24,081 bases of DNA from Lachnospiraceae bacterium UBA1759 (GTDB lineage Bacteria > Bacillota > Clostridia > Lachnospirales > Lachnospiraceae). The position numbers and the translations under genes are program-made. The DNA lies in the NCBI GenBank assembly GCA_002315555.1, contig DCHF01000024.1, positions 14,490-38,570 of the forward strand. Reading direction: 5' to 3'. The notes below the pieces were generated by a model that made no database searches, was not told the origin of the DNA, and saw nothing but the letters and a program-made list of their open reading frames with translations. Below are positions 12,868 through 21,374 of the stretch, in pieces; position 1 is the first letter of the stretch; the number at the start of each line of letters is the position of its first letter.

Positions 12868-14835
12868 ATGGCTCTTTCAACATCGACCCCTAAACAGAAA
12901 AGACATATGCACATCGACATAGAGACATTTTCTTCCCAGCCGCTCCCCAAGTGCGGCGTTTACCGCTACAGTCAAGCTGCAGACTTCCAGATCCTCATTG
13001 TAACCTACTGCTACGATGATGAAGAACTGTTCACCGTTGATCTGGCCTGTGGAGAATCGCTCCCGCCCGATTTCCTGTCCGCCCTGGAAGACCCCAATGT
13101 ACTGAAGGTCGCTCACAACGCTCAGTTTGAGCGCGTCTGCTTTTCTCGATACCTTGGTCATTGGCTCGATCCCCATCAGTGGCGGTGCAGCATGATCATG
13201 GCAAACTATCTAACCTTGCCTGGAAAGCTGGCGGACGTAGCTGTGGCGCTCAACCTCACAGAACGGAAGATGGAAGAAGGCAAAGACCTGATCCGCTACT
13301 TCTCTGTCCCATGCAAGGCGACCAAGGCAAATGGCGGACGTACCCGCAACCTTCCTGGTGACGCCCCAGATAAGTGGGAGGTCTACAAAGCCTACAACCG
13401 CCAGGACGTAGAGACGGAACGCGCCGTGGTTCGCGCCTTGGAGCGTTACCCACTGCCGGATTTGGAATGGGAGTTGTACGCGCTGGATCAGATCATCAAC
13501 GACCGGGGCGTTCGCATTGACAAGCAGCTGGTACGCTCCGCGCTCATCGTGGACAGCGAGTTCACCCAGAAAGCCTACCAGCGGGCGCAGGAGATCACCG
13601 GTCTTGAGAATCCTTCCAGCGTGGTACAGCTCAAGGCATGGCTGGCCGATCAGGACATGCCCATGGAAACGCTGGCCAAGAAAGTCGTGCAGGAAAAAGC
13701 CAAGGACGCGGAGGGCATCGTCGCCGAGCTTCTTCGTCTCCGGCTGGAGCTTTCCAAGACCTCCGTCAAAAAGTATGAAGCCATGGCGCGGACCGTGTGC
13801 AAAGACGGTAGGGTCCATGGCGTCACACAGTTTTACGGTGCTTCCCGGACAGGCCGCTGGGCTGGGCGTCTGGTTCAGCTTCAAAACGTTCCTCAGAACC
13901 ATCTTCCCGATCTGGACGCAGCGAAGAATGTGGTGAAAAACGGGGATGAGGAGATGGTCGAAATGCTCTACGGTTCCGTTCCCAATACGCTCTCCGAGCT
14001 TATCCGCACGGCGCTCATTCCCAAGGAGGGTTGTCGGTTCCTTGTAGCTGACTTCTCCGCCATTGAAGCCCGGACGCTGGCATGGCTGGCCGGTGAGGAA
14101 TGGGTGTTAGAGGAGTTCCGCGGCAAAGGCAAGATCTACGAAGCCACCGCAGCCCGCATGTATCATGTTCCTGCTGACACCATCGTCAAAGGGAACCCCA
14201 ATTATGCTTACCGCCAGAAGGGTAAACAAGCGACGCTGGCCTGTGGTTACGGAGGCGGGATTGGAGCTATGAAGAACATGGGCGCAACCATGCCGGACGA
14301 CGAGCTTCAGGACATCGTAGAGGCATGGCGGCGGGCAAACCCCCACATCGTCAATTTCTGGTCCGCCATGGAATCCTCCGCCCGGAAGGTCGTGGATGAA
14401 AAGATCACTGTTCCCGTAGGCAAGACCGTTCTCTACTGGAAGGATGGGAACATGTTTATGCGCCTTCCCTCCGGCAGAGATCTTTGTTATCAAGGGATCT
14501 GCTACACCGACAACCGTTTCGGCAACCGCAGTCTCGGCTATTACATGCCCAGTGCCACTGGGAAAATGATGCTGACAGAAACCTTCGGCGGCAAGCTCAC
14601 CGAGAATCTGACCCAAGCCGTCGCCCGTGATATTCTCGCCAACTCCATGCTGGAACTGGAAAAGGCCGGCTACCACATCGTGTTCCATGTCCACGATGAA
14701 GTCATTCTGGAAGTCCCCTACGACCACGGCAGCTTGGAAGACGCCTGTGCCATCATGGGCATCCCGCCTGTTTGGGCCAGCGATCTTCCGCTCCGCGCAG
14801 ATGGCGACGAACTGGAATACTACAGGAAAATGTAA
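12868..14835 (+). CDS. Phage PolA-family DNA polymerase with proofreading domain
   Basis: A 655-residue family A replicative polymerase of the short phage type. The N-terminal 3'-5' exonuclease has Asp17 and Glu19 (HIDIET), AHNAQFE at 82-88, and YNRQD at 176-180. Polymerase motifs are ASRTGRW (325-331), motif A DFSAIEARTLAWL starting at Asp395, motif B RQKGKQATLACGYGGG starting at Arg449, and motif C HVHDEV with Asp610. No 5' nuclease domain is present, as usual in phages. The ATG follows GGAGG by 7 bases. It should copy the phage genome using primers made by the VapE-type primase-helicase downstream. Confidence 0.96.
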   Translation: MALSTSTPKQKRHMHIDIETFSSQPLPKCGVYRYSQAADFQILIVTYCYDDEELFTVDLACGESLPPDFLSALEDPNVLKVAHNAQFERVCFSRYLGHWLDPHQWRCSMIMANYLTLPGKLADVAVALNLTERKMEEGKDLIRYFSVPCKATKANGGRTRNLPGDAPDKWEVYKAYNRQDVETERAVVRALERYPLPDLEWELYALDQIINDRGVRIDKQLVRSALIVDSEFTQKAYQRAQEITGLENPSSVVQLKAWLADQDMPMETLAKKVVQEKAKDAEGIVAELLRLRLELSKTSVKKYEAMARTVCKDGRVHGVTQFYGASRTGRWAGRLVQLQNVPQNHLPDLDAAKNVVKNGDEEMVEMLYGSVPNTLSELIRTALIPKEGCRFLVADFSAIEARTLAWLAGEEWVLEEFRGKGKIYEATAARMYHVPADTIVKGNPNYAYRQKGKQATLACGYGGGIGAMKNMGATMPDDELQDIVEAWRRANPHIVNFWSAMESSARKVVDEKITVPVGKTVLYWKDGNMFMRLPSGRDLCYQGICYTDNRFGNRSLGYYMPSATGKMMLTETFGGKLTENLTQAVARDILANSMLELEKAGYHIVFHVHDEVILEVPYDHGSLEDACAIMGIPPVWASDLPLRADGDELEYYRKM

Positions 14836-14914
14836 TCTGTTATCCTTTTCCCCGCTTGACTTATTTTCGGAACAGAGTGACATATAGACCACCAACAATG
14901 AAGGAGGTCATACG

Positions 14915-15142
14915 ATGACGAACAAAGATGTGTATCTGGAAAACGGCTACAACAGCCGTGATGATTATCTGCAAAGCCTTGCTGACGACCTCGGCATTCC
15001 CCTCGAAGCCGTTCTTTCCCTGGCCGAGGTTCTTGGCCCCGACGAGGATTTTGACGGACTGGTCAGCAGTCTGGAGGACGCCGCGGACGGCGGCTGGTTC
15101 GACGAAGAGAACCGCGATGAAGACGATCTCATAAATGAGTAA
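14915..15142 (+). CDS. Small acidic protein, function unknown
   Basis: A 75-residue, strongly acidic protein (for example LGPDEDFDGL and WFDEENRDEDDLINE) with a helix-forming N-terminus (SRDDYLQSLADDLGIPLEAV). No family is recognised. Start: ATG 6 bases after AAGGAGG. It lies 79 bases after the polymerase and before a terminator-like hairpin. Small acidic proteins in phage early operons often modulate host or phage DNA-binding proteins; that is only a possibility here. Confidence 0.78.
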   Translation: MTNKDVYLENGYNSRDDYLQSLADDLGIPLEAVLSLAEVLGPDEDFDGLVSSLEDAADGGWFDEENRDEDDLINE

Positions 15143-15159
15143 ACAGTCCTCACCCCAAC

Positions 15160-15189
15160 AAAGCATGTCGAAAGGCATGCTTTTCCTTT
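15160..15189 (+). terminator. Terminator-like hairpin within the replication operon
   Basis: AAAGCATG and CATGCTTT pair perfectly around TCGAAAGG, followed by TCCTTT. The T-tract is interrupted, so termination is probably partial and would set expression of the downstream primase-helicase. Confidence 0.6.
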
Positions 15190-15211
15190 ACCCATGAAAG
15201 CGAGGTACCCC

Positions 15212-15565
15212 ATGATTCCCAGAGCAAAATTGCTCCTGCTCAATCGGCTGCGGGAGCGTCAGCCCGGCTGGCATATCAAGTCCGTTGATCTGGAAAAGTG
15301 TGTCTGCCGGATCATCGGACCTTATGAGGTGGAGATTAGCGGTGGTGGCCGGACCCCGCCCCGCTTCCACATCTATGTCTGGAAGAAAGACCCTGTCTAC
15401 CGAGTGATCGAACGGCACACGACCCTTGATCCTCGAAAGACCGACGTCGAAGCCCTCGCCGCCGTCATCGCGGAACGCTACGCTCAGCAGGCTATTGCCG
15501 AGGGCGTGTACTTTCCGGCCCTTATTGATTCCTCTGATGAAGCAGAGGATGAAGTACCTTTTTGA
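15212..15565 (+). CDS. Unrecognised 117-residue protein before the primase-helicase
   Basis: I do not recognise this family. The ATG at 15212 is preferred because GCGAGG lies 8 bases upstream; an in-frame ATG at 15194 has no ribosome binding site. Visible features are a basic N-terminus (RAKLLLLNRLRERQPGW), beta-rich middle segments (CVCRIIGPYEVEISG, RFHIYVWKKD), a helical stretch (VEALAAVIAERYAQQAI) and an acidic tail ending DSSDEAEDEVPF. The tail resembles protein-interaction tails of replication proteins. The gene ends 19 bases before the primase-helicase, so co-expression is likely. Confidence 0.75.
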   Translation: MIPRAKLLLLNRLRERQPGWHIKSVDLEKCVCRIIGPYEVEISGGGRTPPRFHIYVWKKDPVYRVIERHTTLDPRKTDVEALAAVIAERYAQQAIAEGVYFPALIDSSDEAEDEVPF

Positions 15566-15584
15566 TTATATAGGAGGTTCCCCC

Positions 15585-18056
15585 ATGCAAGTAACTGAAG
15601 ACCGTAAACTCCTGATCGCCGTTGGTCGCAGCCGCAAAGCCGCCCTCTGGCAGAACAAGGAAATCCTGTGGAGCGAGCTGCTGGACAAGCTCGCCACCAC
15701 GACCCGCACCCGCGAGAGTACGAAAGAGTACGCCTCCCTTTCCAAGGCCGAGCGCGATGAGATCAAGGACATCGGCGGTTTCGTCGGCGGCTACCTGAAA
15801 AACGGCAAGCGCAACAATGCTTCTGTCGCCAACCGCTGCATCGTCTGCCTGGACGCGGACACCGGTGATGCCGATCTTCGCTCCGATTTGGAGCTTACCT
15901 GTCCGTTCACCTACGCGCTTTATTCCACCCACAGTCACACACCGGAAAAGCCCCGCTACCGCGTGGTGATTCCGCTCAATCGGGATGTGACGCCGGACGA
16001 ATACTCTGCCATTGCCCGCCGTCTGGCCGATAACCTGACGCTCTCCCGTTTCGACCCCACCACCTTCGAGGCGGCGCGGCTCATGTACTGGCCGTCCACC
16101 CCGGAAGACGGGGAGTACATCTTCGACTACGCGCCCGGCCCCTTCTGTGACGCGGATTCCATCCTCGCCACCTACGTCGATTGGCACGACTCCACACTGT
16201 GGCCTACGACGCAGCCGCTGGACGAGCGCATCCACAATAACATCAAGAAGGCGGAAGACCCGCTGGAAAAGCATGGCGTGATCGGCGCGTTCTGCCGCGC
16301 GCATTCCATCTCGCAGCTTATGGAAACACTGCTGAAGGACAAGTACACGCCCACCCGGCAGGAGGACCGCTACACCTTCGTCGGTGGCACGACCACGGGC
16401 GGTCTGGTGGTATACGATGACAAGTTCGCCTTCAGCCATCACGCGACCGACCCTGCGTCCGGCAAACTGTGCAATGCTTTCGATCTGGTACGCTGGCACT
16501 TTTTCGCGCCCGGTACTGTTTCGGTAAACGGGCACACGGTAAAAGACGAAAAAGCATCCTTGTCTATGATGCAGGAGTATGCCGCGTCCGATCCCGCTAC
16601 CAAGATACAACTTTCCAAGGATCGCGCCGACGAGCTCATGAGCGACTTCTCCGCATTGGACAATACTCCTCCTGCTTCAACATCATCCAATCAGGATAAC
16701 GCTCAAGACGCGCCCAGCTCGGATTCTGAACAACCCGATCCCGATCAGTGGCTCACCAAGCTGGACTACGACAAATCCGGCAAAGTCAAAAACACGCTGG
16801 TCAATCTTCTTTTGATCCTTCAGCATGATCCGCTGCTCAAGGGCATCGTGTTCAACCAGCTTTCGGACGGCATGGAGATCCGGGACGACATCGCGCCGGT
16901 GCCCTGGAAGCACCCTTCCAAGTTCTGGCGTGACGCGGACGACAATCAGGTGATCTCCTACGTTGAACAGCGGTACGGAACCTTCTCCATCCGGAACTAT
17001 GACGTAGCCATCAGCAAGGTGGCGGATGACCGTTCCTACCACCCTATCCGCGAATACCTCAGCAGCCTTCCCTCCTGGGACGGCGTACCCCGCGTGGACA
17101 CCCTGCTCATTGATTACCTCGGTTCTCCGGATAACACCTACGTCCGCACCGTGACCCGTAAGATGTTGGTAGCCGCTGTGCGCCGCATCGACCGTCCCGG
17201 CTGCAAACATGACTCCATGCTGGTTTTGTCGGGGCCGCAGGGTATTGGTAAATCCACACTCATTGCCCGCCTCGGCGGCGAATGGTTCTCCGACAGTCTC
17301 TCGCTCTCCGACACCCATGATAAGACCGCCGCGGAAAAGCTGCAGGGGTACTGGATTCTGGAGATCGGCGAACTGGCCGGACTGAGGAAAGCTGATGTGG
17401 AAACGCTGCGTTCATTCCTCTCCCGACAGAACGACATCTACCGTGCGGCCTTTGGAAAACGCGCTACGCCGCACCTCCGCCAGTGTATCTTCTTCGGTAC
17501 GACCAACGAGGAACAGGGCTATCTTCGCGACACCACCGGCAACCGCCGTTTCTGGCCGGTCAAGACGCCGGGCGGCGGCACCAAGAACAGCTGGGATCTT
17601 ACCAAGGACGAGATCAATCAGATCTGGGCGGAAGCCAAGTACCTGTACGAGCAGGGTGAAAAGCCTCTGCTGGACGACGATGTAGAGGCGCTGGCAAAAG
17701 CAGCGCAGCGTGACGCCATGGAGACAGACGACCGTGAAGGTCTGGTGCTGGAGTACCTGGACAAGCTGCTGCCGGAAGACTGGTCGAAGATGGACTTAAA
17801 CGCCCGCCGCGGCTTCCTGCGAAACGATCCCTTCAACGGCGGTGACAAGCCCGGCACCGTTCAGCGCAAGACGGTCTCGGTCATCGAGATCTGGGCAGAG
17901 TGCTTCGGCAGAGAACCCGGCTCGATCAAGAAGACAGACCGCAACGAGATTCTCTCCATCCTCGCCAAACTGGGTTGGAAAAACGGTACCTCCAATTCCC
18001 AGCGTACCGCTTACGGCGTTCAGAAGTGCTACAACCGCCCGGATGATACCCTGTAA
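15585..18056 (+). CDS. Primase-helicase (prim-pol domain plus VapE/SF3-like ATPase)
   Basis: An 823-residue bifunctional replication protein. The N-terminal part looks like an archaeo-eukaryotic-type primase: the acidic pair Asp90/Asp92 in CLDADTG, STHSH at 114-118, PRYRVVIPL, and RLMYWPST. A Ser/Pro/Gln/Asp-rich linker spans about 360-388. The C-terminal VapE domain (about 457-655) has PSWDGVPRVDTLL, Walker A GPQGIGKST (550-558), EIGELAGLRKADVETLRSFL, a TTNE motif, and NRRFWPV. Such proteins open the origin and prime synthesis. The ATG follows TAGGAGG by 7 bases; the frame extends 53 codons upstream but into the preceding gene without a ribosome binding site. Its stop codon is embedded in the first GTAAC repeat of the candidate origin. 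Confidence 0.94.
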   Translation: MQVTEDRKLLIAVGRSRKAALWQNKEILWSELLDKLATTTRTRESTKEYASLSKAERDEIKDIGGFVGGYLKNGKRNNASVANRCIVCLDADTGDADLRSDLELTCPFTYALYSTHSHTPEKPRYRVVIPLNRDVTPDEYSAIARRLADNLTLSRFDPTTFEAARLMYWPSTPEDGEYIFDYAPGPFCDADSILATYVDWHDSTLWPTTQPLDERIHNNIKKAEDPLEKHGVIGAFCRAHSISQLMETLLKDKYTPTRQEDRYTFVGGTTTGGLVVYDDKFAFSHHATDPASGKLCNAFDLVRWHFFAPGTVSVNGHTVKDEKASLSMMQEYAASDPATKIQLSKDRADELMSDFSALDNTPPASTSSNQDNAQDAPSSDSEQPDPDQWLTKLDYDKSGKVKNTLVNLLLILQHDPLLKGIVFNQLSDGMEIRDDIAPVPWKHPSKFWRDADDNQVISYVEQRYGTFSIRNYDVAISKVADDRSYHPIREYLSSLPSWDGVPRVDTLLIDYLGSPDNTYVRTVTRKMLVAAVRRIDRPGCKHDSMLVLSGPQGIGKSTLIARLGGEWFSDSLSLSDTHDKTAAEKLQGYWILEIGELAGLRKADVETLRSFLSRQNDIYRAAFGKRATPHLRQCIFFGTTNEEQGYLRDTTGNRRFWPVKTPGGGTKNSWDLTKDEINQIWAEAKYLYEQGEKPLLDDDVEALAKAAQRDAMETDDREGLVLEYLDKLLPEDWSKMDLNARRGFLRNDPFNGGDKPGTVQRKTVSVIEIWAECFGREPGSIKKTDRNEILSILAKLGWKNGTSNSQRTAYGVQKCYNRPDDTL

Positions 18057-18306
18057 CAGCGGCGGTAACCGCCTGTAACAGCACCTCACATTCCATCCTG
18101 TTGACGGCAGTCATTTTGTAACTGTAACCGTGATCCATTTTGCAGTTACGGTCTCTGGTTACTGCTTATATATAATAGGAAGAAAAATCCCGCTGTTACT
18201 TTGTAACTGTTGTCTCCCAGTATATATGGTGGGGATAATATAGAGATAGTATTTTTTCCTATGTACGCCCGTACACGCGCGTAAGGGATTTTTGGTTTCC
18301 GGTTAC
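18051..18306. repeat. GTAAC/GTTAC repeat cluster, candidate replication origin
   Basis: Ten GTAAC or GTTAC pentamers lie in about 255 bases. They start at 18053, 18065, 18075, 18118, 18124, 18145, 18158, 18195, 18203 and 18302. Larger units include CTGTAACAGC twice at a 22-base offset (18051, 18073), the palindrome GGCGGTAACCGCC (18061-18073) and GTTACTTTGTAAC (18195-18207). A TGTACG-CC-CGTACA palindrome (18262-18275) and AT-rich blocks (TTATATATAATA near 18166, TATATATGG near 18221) lie among them. Iterons plus an AT-rich unwinding region just after the helicase gene suggest the phage origin. Confidence 0.6.
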
Positions 18307-18552
18307 AAATTCTAATCTCTACTCTTCTGGCCTTAATGGAATACAGATGACCCCATCTTCACCTTGCCGCATCCTCATAAATGCCTTGGTCCCATTTTAT
18401 AGGCTATGGCATGGTACTACTTCTCTCCCTCGGAAGACGCCAACTTTGATACTGATAGCTGATACTAGTAAGACAGTAAGGTTATCGGGTTCAAAGATGG
18501 CTGCCGCCGAGGGAGTACTGCTTCACTACAGGCAAACGCCCCGGAGGTATCC
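18307..18552 (+). other. Noncoding gap before the SNF2 gene
   Basis: No convincing gene is seen here. A 69-codon frame at 18347-18556 has no ribosome binding site and an implausible composition. A short direct repeat GATACT (18448 and 18461) and the GGAGG site before 18553 are the only other marks. It may be the right flank of the candidate origin. Confidence 0.45.
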
Positions 18553-20019
18553 ATGAACGAAACGAATACAGCAATAAGTCCCGTCACAAACAGCCCTCCC
18601 GTCATCCTTGACGAGGGCTGTCTTCACAACTATCAGCAATACTGCGTTGATTTTCTGGAACAGCATCCCCAATGCGCGCTCTTCCTTGACTGCGGTCTGG
18701 GAAAAACAATCATCACCCTGACTGCCATTCAGCATCTCATGTACGACAGCTATGAGATCAATCGGGTTCTGATCATCGCGCCTCTGCGAGTCGCCCGCGA
18801 CACATGGATCGCGGAACTGTCCAAATGGGCGCACCTTTCCGATCTTCGGATGCAGCGCGTGATCGGCACAGAGAAAGACCGTGTCCGGGCATTGGGCGAG
18901 CGTGCCGATGTGTACGTCATCAACCGGGAAAACACCGAATGGCTGGTCAAGCATTATGCCGGAAGGAAACTACCCTTCGATATGCTGATCCTTGACGAAC
19001 TGTCATCCTTCAAGAACTACCGTTCCAAACGCTTCATGGCGTTGAAAAAGGTCGTCGGCCAGTTCATCCGTGTAGTCGGCCTGACCGGAACGCCTGCCCC
19101 CAACTCTCTGGAAGAGCTGTGGCCGCAGGTGTTTTTGTTAGACCGCGGCGCGCGGCTGGGCCGGACCATGCGCACCTACCTCGATCTGTATTTTACGACT
19201 CCCAACAGTTGGCTCCCCTACAAGCATGAGCTGAAAGAAGGCGCGGAGGACGCGATCTACAAAAAGCTCTCCGACATCTGCGTGTCCATGAAAGCCGCGG
19301 ATCATTTGAACATGCCGGAGCGCGTGGACAATATTGTGGAGGTCGTGCTCTCGACCCGTGAAATGAAGCTGTACAAGCAGATGGAGCGCGACATGCTGCT
19401 GCCTTACGCGGACGGCGATATCATGGCGATCAACGCGGCGGTACTGGCGAACAAACTCCTCCAGCTGGCCAACGGCGCCTGCTACGACGAGTATCACAAC
19501 GTGAAAACCATCCACGACCGCAAGCTGGATGCCCTGGAAGACCTGATTGAAGCCGCTAATGGCAAGCCTGTGCTGATTATGTACAGCTACCAGCATGACC
19601 TCACCCGAATCCAGGAACGGCTGGGCGCATACGGCCCCGACAATCCGAACGGTGTGCGCCGACTGGTTTCCGAGCAGGACATGACCGACTGGTGCGCCGG
19701 GAAGATTCCCATCGCGGCCACTCAGCCCGCGTCCACCGGCCATGGTCTCAATTTGCAATCAGGCGGCAGTACCATCATCTGGTTTGGGCTAACATGGTCA
19801 TTGGAACTTTATGAGCAAGCCAACGCCCGCCTCTGGCGGCAGGGTCAGAAAAATACCGTGGTCATCCATCACATCATCACCAAGGACACCACCGATGAAA
19901 AAGCCATGAAGGCTCTCCATGACAAAGCAGCCGGGCAGGATGCTCTGCTGGCTGCGGTCAAGGCGGAGATCGACTCCGTAAAGAGCAAGACCGGGAAAGG
20001 GAGTAGTTCCCTTGCTTGA
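18553..20019 (+). CDS. SNF2-family DNA helicase/translocase
   Basis: A 488-residue superfamily 2 ATPase of the compact phage SNF2 type. Motifs in order: Walker A LDCGLGKT (45-52), the Ia region IIAPLRVARDTW (74-85), the DEAD-box equivalent DELS (148-151), motif III LTGTPAPN (177-184), and in the second RecA domain QPASTGHGLNLQSGG (391-405) and motif VI EQANARLWRQGQ (421-432) with the arginine fingers. These proteins move on double-stranded DNA and displace bound proteins or remodel forks. The ATG follows GGAGG by 6 bases. Its end overlaps the VRR-NUC gene, so helicase and nuclease are probably made together and may act on branched DNA. Confidence 0.94.
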   Translation: MNETNTAISPVTNSPPVILDEGCLHNYQQYCVDFLEQHPQCALFLDCGLGKTIITLTAIQHLMYDSYEINRVLIIAPLRVARDTWIAELSKWAHLSDLRMQRVIGTEKDRVRALGERADVYVINRENTEWLVKHYAGRKLPFDMLILDELSSFKNYRSKRFMALKKVVGQFIRVVGLTGTPAPNSLEELWPQVFLLDRGARLGRTMRTYLDLYFTTPNSWLPYKHELKEGAEDAIYKKLSDICVSMKAADHLNMPERVDNIVEVVLSTREMKLYKQMERDMLLPYADGDIMAINAAVLANKLLQLANGACYDEYHNVKTIHDRKLDALEDLIEAANGKPVLIMYSYQHDLTRIQERLGAYGPDNPNGVRRLVSEQDMTDWCAGKIPIAATQPASTGHGLNLQSGGSTIIWFGLTWSLELYEQANARLWRQGQKNTVVIHHIITKDTTDEKAMKALHDKAAGQDALLAAVKAEIDSVKSKTGKGSSSLA

Positions 20020-20335
20020 GCGTGATATCGTAGCCGCCGTCAAGCGATACCTGTCAACACTTGGCGAGGATGTGTTCTTCTGGAAGGAACACGGCGGCCC
20101 CTATGGCACTTCCGGGATTCCAGACATCATTGTCTGCTACAAAGGTCGGTTCATCGGCATGGAGTGCAAGCTCCCAGGCGGTCGGTTGACCGAACTGCAG
20201 AAACGAGCGATTGCGAAGATCAACCTTGCCGGTGGCATTGCCCGTCGCGTGGAAAGCGTAGCGGATGCCAAGGCCATCATTCAGCTCGTTGATGGCGAAC
20301 TGATCACCCGAACAACTGACAAAAGTGAGGAATAA
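20012..20335 (+). CDS. VRR-NUC domain nuclease
   Basis: A 107-residue stand-alone VRR-NUC protein, a PD-(D/E)XK nuclease linked in phages to cleavage of branched DNA. The catalytic core is visible: SGIPDIIV with Asp38, then GMECK with Glu51 and Lys53. The segment LTELQKRAIAKINLAGG precedes the final strand and helix. The start is TTG overlapping the end of the SNF2 gene, with AAAGGGAG 8 bases upstream. Pairing of SNF2 helicase and VRR-NUC is common in Bacillota prophages and suggests a joint role in Holliday-junction or fork processing. Confidence 0.93.
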   Translation: MLERDIVAAVKRYLSTLGEDVFFWKEHGGPYGTSGIPDIIVCYKGRFIGMECKLPGGRLTELQKRAIAKINLAGGIARRVESVADAKAIIQLVDGELITRTTDKSEE

Positions 20336-20339
20336 CACC

Positions 20340-21353
20340 ATGGAAAAGCAAGTCTATGAATTCAAAATCGATCCCGAATTCCGGGATCTTATCCCGCCCC
20401 TCAGCGAGGATGAGTACAGTATGCTGGAGGACAGCATTGTGCGCGACGGTTGCGATACCCCGCTTACCGTATGGGACGGCATCATCGTGGATGGTCATAA
20501 TCGCTACGAAATCTGCCAACAGCACGATATTCCCTTCGCCTACGAGGAGCGTTCTTTCTCCGACAGGGATGCCGCCATGTTCTGGATGCTGGAGCATCAG
20601 CTGGCTCGGCGCAATCTGCAGACTTATCAACGCGCTGAGATTATTCTGAAATATGCTCCGATTCTCCGAAAAAGCGCAGCCAAACGTCAAGCCACGTCAA
20701 CCGGCGGGACGGATCCTCAGCTTCGGCCAAATTTGGCGGAAGCTGGCAGTAAACCCGAAACTCGTGATCAACTGGCAAAAATGGCCGGCATCTCTCATGG
20801 CACTATGGACAAGGTTAAGCAGTTGGATGCCAAAGCCGATGAGGAAACCAAGAAAAAACTCCGTGCCGGCGAAGTATCCATCCACAGAGCTTACACCGAC
20901 TTGGTGAACAGAGAGCATGACGGTGAAACCCGTGTATGCGAAAGCTGTCATGAGGAAAAACCGTATTCTGAATTTGCCTTTCCCAGCAACTGCAGTCAAC
21001 CTCGAAGTGTCTGCAAAGACTGCGAAGCCAAAGCTAAACACCCGGTCAATGATACCGATGCGGCAGAAACCCGCCCTGTCCCTCACGACACTGGCATTCA
21101 GGTCAAGAACGGCAAGACCGCGCACGTTGCCCTCGGTCTACCCGACGATCCCGCCATGTTTGGTCAAGTCGTGGATCTTTTGAAGCACGCCCAGAACGCT
21201 TACCTCGCAGCCTTTGAGGCAACACTCGCCCAGTATCGCCCCAGCATGATCTCGGAGGAACACTCCGACCTGATTCGTGAACTGATCGATTACGTAGCCG
21301 ACACCACGGAAGAACTGCTCGACAAACATCTGAATAACAAAAATACGCATTAA
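20340..21353 (+). CDS. ParB-like protein with a Cys4 zinc-finger insertion
   Basis: A 337-residue protein. The ParB/Srx-like N-terminal domain (about 8-95) has VDGHNRYEIC at 50-59 and the following ARRNLQTYQRAEI. A helix-turn-helix region (about 140-185) contains TRDQLAKMAGISHGTMDKV. A Cys4 zinc-binding motif follows (Cys200, Cys203, Cys225, Cys228), then a helical C-terminus. The ATG at 20340 has GAGG 9 bases upstream; an in-frame GTG at 20325 lies inside the ribosome binding site region. It may be a DNA-binding regulator or segregation-like factor rather than a true partition ParB, since no ParA is nearby. Domain assignment is solid; the role is not. Confidence 0.88.
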   Translation: MEKQVYEFKIDPEFRDLIPPLSEDEYSMLEDSIVRDGCDTPLTVWDGIIVDGHNRYEICQQHDIPFAYEERSFSDRDAAMFWMLEHQLARRNLQTYQRAEIILKYAPILRKSAAKRQATSTGGTDPQLRPNLAEAGSKPETRDQLAKMAGISHGTMDKVKQLDAKADEETKKKLRAGEVSIHRAYTDLVNREHDGETRVCESCHEEKPYSEFAFPSNCSQPRSVCKDCEAKAKHPVNDTDAAETRPVPHDTGIQVKNGKTAHVALGLPDDPAMFGQVVDLLKHAQNAYLAAFEATLAQYRPSMISEEHSDLIRELIDYVADTTEELLDKHLNNKNTH

Positions 21354-21374
21354 TGAATTTGGAGGATAAATAAC

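Noticed and set aside
15522..16610. A 362-codon minus-strand frame opposite the primase domain
   Set aside because: Same reasoning: it is antisense to a gene with clear primase and helicase motifs, and there is no ribosome binding site or family match.
18480..18510. GGTTCAAAG resembling a tRNA T-loop
   Set aside because: No pairing stem surrounds it and no anticodon or acceptor arm could be assembled.
18347..18556. A 69-codon frame before the SNF2 gene
   Set aside because: It has no ribosome binding site, low-complexity composition, and lies in what looks like noncoding origin-flanking DNA.
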